Source of the DNA: Mesorhizobium sp. M2D.F.Ca.ET.226.01.1.1
GTDB taxonomy: Bacteria; Pseudomonadota; Alphaproteobacteria; Rhizobiales; Rhizobiaceae
Assembly: GCF_004022705.2 (NCBI RefSeq)
Contig: NZ_RZOY02000011.1
Coordinates: 179,381-243,380 of the forward strand
DNA length: 64,000 nucleotides
Direction: 5' to 3'
The notes under the pieces are model-generated. The model had not been told where the DNA came from and did no database searches. It was given only the letters and a program-made list of their open reading frames with translations. Shown here one piece after another: positions 58,911 through 64,000 of this stretch. The translations under genes were made by a program, and so were the position numbers. Position 1 is the stretch's first letter, and each line of letters starts with the position of its first letter.

Positions 58911-60974
58911 TTACAGGGCCTCCCACGCCCCTATCTCGGCAAACCTTCTCAACACCGGCGCCGGCTCGAAAATCGCCCTGCCGGTCCGCTCGTGCCAATG
59001 CTCCAGCCGCTCGACAATCTTGCCTGCCCCTTCGAACCCGGCCCAGAACATCGGTCCGCCCTTGCCGATCGGGAAGCCGTAGCCGTTGACCCAGACGACA
59101 TCGATGTCGGAAGCGCGCATAGCGATGCCTTCCTCGAGGATCTTCGCGCCTTCGTTGACCAGGGGATAAAGCGTGCGCTCGATGATTTCGTCGGCACCGA
59201 TGTCACGCCGGGCAATGCCAAGCTCCGCTGCCTTGGCGCGGATCAGCGCCTCGACGTCCGGATCGGCAATCGGCTCGCGCGCGCCGCTCTCATAGCGGTA
59301 CCAGCCGCGTCCGGTCTTCTGGCCGAAATGACCCTGTTCGCACAGCATATCGGCGATCACCGCCGTCTGGCCGCGCGCCTTGCGGTTGCGCCAGCCTATG
59401 TCGAGGCCGGCGAGGTCGCCCATCTGGAAAGGCCCCATCGGCCAGCCGAAATCGGTGAATGTCTTGTCGACCTGGCTAGGCGTCGCGCCTTCGAGCAGCA
59501 GTGCTTCGTTTTCGGCGCCTCGCGCGGACAGCATGCGGTTGCCGACGAAGCCATGGCAGACGCCGACGACAACCGCCACCTTGCCGATGCGCCGGGCGAG
59601 ATCGGCGACCGTCGCCAGCACCTCGGGCGCGGTCTTTTCGGCGCGCACGATCTCCAAAAGCTTCATGACATTTGCCGGCGAAAAGAAATGCATGCCGAGC
59701 ACGTCCTGTGGCCGCGACGTCGAGGCGGCAATCGCGTCGACGTCGAGATAAGAGGTGTTGGTGGCGAGGATCGCGCCGGGTTTGGCGATCGCGTCGAGCT
59801 TGCCGAACACTTCTTTCTTCACCGCCATGTCCTCGAACACGGCTTCGATGATCAGGTCGCAATCGGCAAGGTCAGCATAGTCGGTGCTGGCCTTGAACAG
59901 GCCCAGCCGCTGCCGTTTCACCTCTTCGCTCAACGAACCGCGGTTGACCGAGACGGCATAGTTCTTCTCGATCGTCGTCAGCCCGCGCTGCAGCGCCTCC
60001 TCGTTTGTCTCGAGCAAAGTCACCGGGAGACCGCCATTGGCGAAGGCCATGGCGATACCGCCACCCATCGTGCCGGCGCCGATGATGCCGACGAGCTCAA
60101 TCCGGCGCTTCTGCAGGTCCTTGCCAGGAATCTTCGCCGCCTCGCGCTCGGCGAAGAACAGGTGCCGCTGCGCGCGCGACTGGTCGCCGGAAACAAGTTT
60201 TTGGAAAAGCTGCCGCTCGACCGCCAGCGCCTCGTCGAACGGCAAGGTGATCGCGTTGCGCACGGCCTCGGCGCAGGCGATTGGCGCTTCCAGCCCGCGG
60301 GCTTTTTTGGCCAGATCGGCCGCCTGGGCGCCGAAGGCGGCGAGGTCGGTTTCGCCGAGGCGGTCGTTACGGTCACGGACCGGCACGAATGGACCGCCTC
60401 GGTCAGCCATTTCCTTGGCGAAACGAACCGCCTCCGCCAACAGATCGCCATCGGCGACCGCATCGGCAAGGCCCGCTGCTTTCGCCTCGCTTGCCGAAAT
60501 CGGCGTTCCGGAAACGATCATGCCGAGCGCTTTCGCGGGGCCGACCAAGCGCGGCAGGTGCACCGTGCCGCCGCCGCCCGGCAAAAGGCCGAGCTTCACT
60601 TCCGGCAGGCCGAGCTTGGCGCCGCGATCGGCGACACGAAAATGGCAGCCGAGCGCCAGTTCCAGCCCGCCGCCCAGCGCCGTGCCGTGGATGGCGGCGA
60701 CCGTCGGTTTGGCAATGGTTTCGAGCAAGGCGATGATGGCGCGCAGTTCGGGCTGCTGGATCGGCTTGCCGAATTCGGTGATGTCGGCGCCAGCGACGAA
60801 AGTACCTCCGGCACAGGCGATAACGATGGCCCGCGCGGCGGGATCGTCGCGCAAAGCGGTGAGCGCCTCGTAAAGCGGCTTGCGGACATGAAAGCTCAGC
60901 GCATTCACCGGCGGGTTGTCGATGGTGACGACCGCCACGCCGTTCTCGTTCGCGACGCTGACAGAACTGGACAA
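58911..60974 (-). CDS. bifunctional enoyl-CoA hydratase / 3-hydroxyacyl-CoA dehydrogenase (FadJ-like)
   Basis: A 687-residue beta-oxidation enzyme. N-terminal crotonase domain (about residues 5-190): AGGTFVAGADITEFGKPI and GTALGGGLELALGCHFRVAD, then the LPEVKLGLLPGGGGTVHLPR region. NAD domain: VGIIGAGTMGGGIAMAFANG. C-terminal 3HCDH part: GMHFFSPANVMKLLEIVRA, GVCHGFVGNRML and DFGWPMGPFQMGDLAGLDIG. A TTG start at 60974 is chosen because TCGGGAGGTTCCGC precedes it. No thiolase partner is adjacent. Confidence 0.92.
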   Translation of the reverse strand: MSSSVSVANENGVAVVTIDNPPVNALSFHVRKPLYEALTALRDDPAARAIVIACAGGTFVAGADITEFGKPIQQPELRAIIALLETIAKPTVAAIHGTALGGGLELALGCHFRVADRGAKLGLPEVKLGLLPGGGGTVHLPRLVGPAKALGMIVSGTPISASEAKAAGLADAVADGDLLAEAVRFAKEMADRGGPFVPVRDRNDRLGETDLAAFGAQAADLAKKARGLEAPIACAEAVRNAITLPFDEALAVERQLFQKLVSGDQSRAQRHLFFAEREAAKIPGKDLQKRRIELVGIIGAGTMGGGIAMAFANGGLPVTLLETNEEALQRGLTTIEKNYAVSVNRGSLSEEVKRQRLGLFKASTDYADLADCDLIIEAVFEDMAVKKEVFGKLDAIAKPGAILATNTSYLDVDAIAASTSRPQDVLGMHFFSPANVMKLLEIVRAEKTAPEVLATVADLARRIGKVAVVVGVCHGFVGNRMLSARGAENEALLLEGATPSQVDKTFTDFGWPMGPFQMGDLAGLDIGWRNRKARGQTAVIADMLCEQGHFGQKTGRGWYRYESGAREPIADPDVEALIRAKAAELGIARRDIGADEIIERTLYPLVNEGAKILEEGIAMRASDIDVVWVNGYGFPIGKGGPMFWAGFEGAGKIVERLEHWHERTGRAIFEPAPVLRRFAEIGAWEAL

Positions 60975-61072
60975 GCGGAACCTCCCGAGACGGCTGCAAT
61001 CGCGCAAGGGTTTACTAGGCCGGCCGGCGAATGGGAACCCGATCCGGCATTGGCCCAATGGTTCGCCGGCGA

Positions 61073-61663
61073 TCAGTTATCCACCCGGCCGAAGGTAGGC
61101 ACGTCGCCGATCACTTCGCGCTTGTCCTTGCCGCAGACGAAGGTCTTGGCCTTCTCGTCGGCGAGCTTGCGCGCCTGGTCGTTGGCCTGCGGGTTGCCGG
61201 TGGCCAAAACCAGGCCGATGGTGCAGCCCTGACGCTCTTCCGGTTGCGCGACCTTGGCGACGACCAGCACATCGGTCGATTTCTTGTCGTCCTCGGGATT
61301 GCTGACCGACCGGCGATGGATGGCGGCGAAGGGGATGGCGACGTCGCCATTGGTCTCGATGCGCCATTCCACCTTCGGGCCGGAGCCGTTGAAGGCGGTG
61401 AAGCTCTCCCAGACCGAAATCATGTCGTCGGACGGAAAGCCGTAATAGACGGATTCACGCGCATCATCGTAGCCGATCAACACCGGGTAGCCGCGATAGC
61501 CCGAGCAGACGAGGTCCGCCCAGTCGCCGTCGCCTTCCGCGGCCTGGGCATAGGTCACGCAGTCCTTCTTGGAGTCGAGATCGGTGTAGGCGCTGGAGAT
61601 TTCGCCGGCCTGGACCGCCTGGCAGAAACCGGTGAGGGCAAGCGGGATCAGAAGGGCACGCAT
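61073..61663 (-). CDS. secreted protein of unknown function
   Basis: A 196-residue protein with a signal peptide (LLIPLALTGFCQAVQA). The mature part has several Cys (KKDCVTYAQAAEG, LVCSGYRGYPVLIGYDDARE, QGCTIGLVLATGNPQANDQA, KTFVCGKDK), which could pair in the periplasm. It looks like a conserved rhizobial hypothetical protein but I cannot name the family. GGAGTTGCCGTTG precedes the ATG. Confidence 0.72.
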   Translation of the reverse strand: MRALLIPLALTGFCQAVQAGEISSAYTDLDSKKDCVTYAQAAEGDGDWADLVCSGYRGYPVLIGYDDARESVYYGFPSDDMISVWESFTAFNGSGPKVEWRIETNGDVAIPFAAIHRRSVSNPEDDKKSTDVLVVAKVAQPEERQGCTIGLVLATGNPQANDQARKLADEKAKTFVCGKDKREVIGDVPTFGRVDN

Positions 61664-61708
61664 CAACGGCAACTCCGTTTCGAGTTGCCGAAAGCGTAAC
61701 GCCGTCTG

Positions 61709-62317
61709 CTATTTCTTCAAGCTGGCTTCGATCAGGAGGTCGGCGTTGCGGGCCACCGACGCCGCAGGTCCGCCCTGGCCGAAAAGCTGGCCGCTGATAT
61801 AGGCGCCTTCGATGAGGAGCAGCAGCCCATCGCCCAGCGTATCGGAATCCGCCGCGCCCATCGCGGCGGCCATGGCGCGCAGGCGCCGGCGCAATTCCAC
61901 TTTGTTATTCTCGCTCACCACCCGCGCGGGATGGCCGCGCTCGGGATATTCCACCGCCGCATTGGTCATGCCGCAGCCGCGGTAATCCGGCTTCTGCGTG
62001 CGTTTGCCGACGCGGGTCAGGAAAGCGATGACCTGCGCGCGTGGATTGGCCGGATGCGCGTCGACGGCCTCGTCGAATCGCTCCCAGAATTCCAGGTCAT
62101 ATTTACGCAGATATGAGGCAGCGAGCTCATCCTTGGACGGGAAGGTGCGATAGAGGCTGGGTTTTGTGACGCCGGCACGCCTGACGATCTCGTCGACCCC
62201 GATCGCCCTGATGCCCTCGCGATAAAAAAGGTCGCGCGCCACGTCGAGGATCTTGTCCGCGGCCTTCGGGGCAGGGGCCTCGTTGATCGGCGTTTCAATT
62301 TTTTTGTCCGACGACAT
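61709..62317 (-). CDS. TetR/AcrR family transcriptional repressor
   Basis: A 202-residue repressor: HTH in ADKILDVARDLFYREGIRAI and GVDEIVRRAGVTKPSLYRTF (about residues 20-65), then a ligand-binding helical domain (YRGCGMTNAAVEYPERGHPA). It is divergent from an MFS gene, and the gap holds a 19-bp perfect inverted repeat, so it probably represses both. Confidence 0.9.
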   Translation of the reverse strand: MSSDKKIETPINEAPAPKAADKILDVARDLFYREGIRAIGVDEIVRRAGVTKPSLYRTFPSKDELAASYLRKYDLEFWERFDEAVDAHPANPRAQVIAFLTRVGKRTQKPDYRGCGMTNAAVEYPERGHPARVVSENNKVELRRRLRAMAAAMGAADSDTLGDGLLLLIEGAYISGQLFGQGGPAASVARNADLLIEASLKK

Positions 62318-62330
62318 GCAAACAACTCGC

Positions 62331-62397
62331 TTGACAATGTTACTGACCGGTACGTATGTATGGCGTCATCCCTTTGCAACGTACCGGTCAGTAACAT
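62331..62397. promoter_or_regulatory. dual TetR operator and MFS promoter
   Basis: TTGACA (62331-62336) and TATGTA (62355-62360), 18 bases apart, form a promoter toward the MFS gene. ATGTTACTGACCGGTACGT (62337-62355) is repeated perfectly in inverse at 62379-62397. Each arm contains ACCGGT within TAC-N2-ACCGGT-N2-GTA (exact in the left arm), so there may be two operators about 37 bases apart. Confidence 0.72.
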
Positions 62398-63679
62398 GAT
62401 AGCTCAGTCCCGTCCATTTGGCCAGCGCTACGCATTCGTCGTCGTTGCCGTCGTCTTTCTTTGTCTTTTGATCGCAGCAGGGCTTCGTTCAGCGCCGTCG
62501 GTCATGATGCTGCCGCTGGAAGAGAGCTTCGGCTGGCGGCGCGACATCGTTTCGCTGGCTGCCGCGATCGGCATCTTCCTCTATGGTCTGACAGGACCCT
62601 TCGCCGCGGCATTGATGGAGCGGATCGGGCTGCGCCGCACGCTGCTTGCCGCGCTAATGATCATGTCGGGCTCCACCGCGCTCAGCCTGCTGATGACCAA
62701 GCCGTGGCATCTGCTGATCACGTGGGGTGTGTTTTCTGGCGTCGGTTCGGGCGCGGTCGCGACCGTGCTCGGCGCGACAATCGTCAACCGCTGGTTTAAA
62801 ACCAATCGCGGCCTGGTGATGGGGTTGATGTCTGCCTCCAGCGCGACCGGCCTGCTGGTGTTCCTGCCGCTGCTTGCCTCGCTGGCCGAGTCGGGAGGCT
62901 GGAAGCCGGTCGCCATAGCCATCGCGATCGCCACCGCTGCTCTCGTGCCGCTGGTCTTCCTGCTGGTGCCCGAGCGCCCGGCTTCGATCGGGCAGGTCCG
63001 CTACGGCGCCGATGCGGACGATGTGCCGCCGGTATCGCCGGCATCGCAGGGCAATTTCCTGGCGCATACGCTGAACACGTTGCGGCGCGCCGCGGGCACA
63101 CGGGTGTTCTGGTACCTGTTCGCCACCTTCTTCATCTGCGGTTTCACCACCAACGGTCTGGTCGGCACCCATCTCATCGCCTTCTGCGGCGACATGGGCA
63201 TTCCCGAAGTCCAAGCGGCCGGGCTGCTGTCGCTGATGGGCATCTTCGACCTGATCGGCACGACGTTGTCCGGCTGGCTTACCGACCGCTTCGATCCGCG
63301 CAAGCTGCTCGGCGTCTATTATGCCATCCGTGGCCTGTCGCTGATCTACCTGCCCTATTCCGGCTTTTCAGGAACCAGCCTGATCATCTTCGCCGTGCTC
63401 TACGGGCTGGACTGGATCGCCACCGTGCCGCCGACGCTCAGGCTCGCCAACGAAGCCTTCGGCGACCGCAGCGGGCCGATCGTCTTCGGCTGGATCGTCG
63501 CCGGCCACCAGGTGGGCGCCGCGGCGGCCGCTGCCTTTGGCGGAACGATGCGCGAGCTGCAGGGCAATTACGAACTGGCCTTCCTCATCGCCGGCATGAC
63601 GGGCATCGCGGCGGCCTGTATCTCGTTGCTGATCAACACGAGCAGGCCGGCATTCGAGCCGGAGCCGCAGGCCGCTTAA
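62396..63679 (+). CDS. MFS transporter
   Basis: A 427-residue transporter with 12 predicted helices (RYAFVVVAVVFLCLLIAAGL, FGWRRDIVSLAAAIGIFLYG, NRWFKTNRGLVMGLMSASSA, DRFDPRKLLGVYYAIRGLSL). It resembles the oxalate/formate- and MCT-like branch in general form. ATG 62396 is used because the alternative at 62360 overlaps the proposed -10. It is divergent from the TetR gene and probably derepressed by its substrate. Confidence 0.88.
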   Translation: MIAQSRPFGQRYAFVVVAVVFLCLLIAAGLRSAPSVMMLPLEESFGWRRDIVSLAAAIGIFLYGLTGPFAAALMERIGLRRTLLAALMIMSGSTALSLLMTKPWHLLITWGVFSGVGSGAVATVLGATIVNRWFKTNRGLVMGLMSASSATGLLVFLPLLASLAESGGWKPVAIAIAIATAALVPLVFLLVPERPASIGQVRYGADADDVPPVSPASQGNFLAHTLNTLRRAAGTRVFWYLFATFFICGFTTNGLVGTHLIAFCGDMGIPEVQAAGLLSLMGIFDLIGTTLSGWLTDRFDPRKLLGVYYAIRGLSLIYLPYSGFSGTSLIIFAVLYGLDWIATVPPTLRLANEAFGDRSGPIVFGWIVAGHQVGAAAAAAFGGTMRELQGNYELAFLIAGMTGIAAACISLLINTSRPAFEPEPQAA

Positions 63680-63689
63680 GGCGCCGTTT

Positions 63690-63873
63690 CCCTTCTCCCC
63701 TTGTGGGAGAAGGTGGCCGAGCGAAGCTCGGTCGGATGAGGGGTGCTCCAGGGAAAGCCAGCGTCCCGTTTCGCTGGAACACCAGCGCCGCTTCACTCAG
63801 CCGGAACAGCCTCACTCCGCTGGAGCACCCCTCATCCGTCTCGGCGCTGCGCGCCGATCCACCTTCTCCCACA
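63690..63873. repeat. CTTCTCCC-type inverted repeat, copy C, cut by an IS
   Basis: Left arm TTCCCTTCTCCCCTTGTGGG with AGAAGGTGGCCGAGCGAAGC, and right arm ACCCCTCATCCGTCTCGGCG with CCACCTTCTCCCACA. The right arm should continue AGGGGAGAAGG but instead changes to GTGGGCCTGTTGCGTAATTG, so the element is interrupted there. Confidence 0.55.
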
Positions 63874-64000
63874 GTGGGCCTGTTGCGTAATTGGCTGGTT
63901 GTGATTCTCTGAGACGGAAGCTCGGAGGGAATCGCAATGGCGGTGAAGCAGACTGGTCAGTTGAGCCTGGCGGAAGCATTTTTGGGCCAGAAGCTTGCAG
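63874..64000 (+). mobile_element. left end of an insertion sequence (IS5-like?)
   Basis: From about 63874 the sequence GGGCCTGTTGCGTAATTGGC looks like the terminal repeat of IS5-superfamily elements, many of which begin GGnCCTGTTG. It interrupts the palindromic repeat and is followed by a transposase start. The right end lies outside the window. Confidence 0.5.
63937..64000 (+). CDS. transposase N-terminus (partial)
   Basis: ATG 63937 after CGGAGGGAATCGCA opens a frame MAVKQTGQLSLAEAFLGQKL that runs off the right edge. The QTGQLSLAEAFL start resembles IS5/IS1182-type transposases (recognition by pattern only, 21 residues visible). Confidence 0.5.
   Translation, partial: MAVKQTGQLSLAEAFLGQKLA

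Noticed and set aside
1..64000. Prophage, plasmid or symbiosis-island segment
   Set aside because: No phage structural, replication, conjugation, nod or nif genes; only one IS end at the right edge.

Overview
The window is high-GC chromosomal DNA from an alphaproteobacterium of the Rhizobiales, most like Mesorhizobium. The evidence is a MucR/Ros zinc-finger regulator, RIME-like intergenic repeats, the CTCCCCC...GGGGGAG palindromes typical of mesorhizobial genomes, many ABC sugar importers, and alphaproteobacterial gene types such as CsgH. The genus is an inference from gene content; no rRNA is present.

Layout. 0.0-0.9 kb: an ECF sigma factor (cut by the left edge) and a small monooxygenase. 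1.3-3.9 kb: exbB-exbD-tonB behind a possible iron operator. 4-6 kb: a Tat-exported multicopper oxidase and a lipoprotein. 6.0-12.0 kb: an RNA-repair locus (below). 12-16.4 kb: two DUF1127-like small proteins, an AsmA protein and a small secreted protein. 16.7-18.3 kb: curli genes (two curlin-repeat proteins and CsgH). 19.4-20.3 kb: tRNA-Ala, YggT and a DUF167 protein. 20.5-28.3 kb: an RpiR-controlled ABC importer with an SDR and an M81 peptidase. 28.4-33.7 kb: M3 peptidase, carbonic anhydrase, DUF429 protein and pyridoxal kinase. 33.8-37.5 kb: LemA, two TPM proteins, GNAT and pyrophosphatase. 37.5-42 kb: a ribose-type ABC importer. 42.2-47.8 kb: glucoamylase, gnd, zwf and a ROK glucokinase. 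48-51.2 kb: mucR, an aminotransferase and an MFS exporter. 51.3-53.7 kb: a decayed cyclase and a frameshifted SDR. 53.9-58.6 kb: a BMP-type nucleoside importer. 58.9-63.7 kb: a FadJ-like enzyme and a divergent TetR/MFS pair. The right edge holds the start of an IS element.

The most interesting system is at 5.99-12.0 kb. A divergent RtcR (CARF plus sigma-54 activator) faces a sigma-54 promoter that drives rsr, which encodes a Ro60-type TROVE protein. Next come seven tandem Y-RNA-like genes, then rtcB, the RNA ligase, then a terminator. Each Y-RNA unit has a Ro-binding-type stem with conserved CGAATGC / CTTGTCG internal-loop strands and covarying helices. Each stem carries a circularly permuted tRNA: the tRNA 3' half comes first, its acceptor stem is closed by a short loop, and the 5' half follows. 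Several units are recognisably built from different tRNAs (Pro-, Arg- and Leu-like). A seven-member array of distinct permuted tRNA mimics between Ro and RtcB extends the two-Y-RNA rsr-yrlBA-rtcBA arrangement known in Salmonella.

The sequence carries several one-base losses in homopolymer runs (rtcB, the TPM gene, the cyclase, the SDR). These look more like assembly indels than several independent mutations, so 'broken' here should be read with caution.
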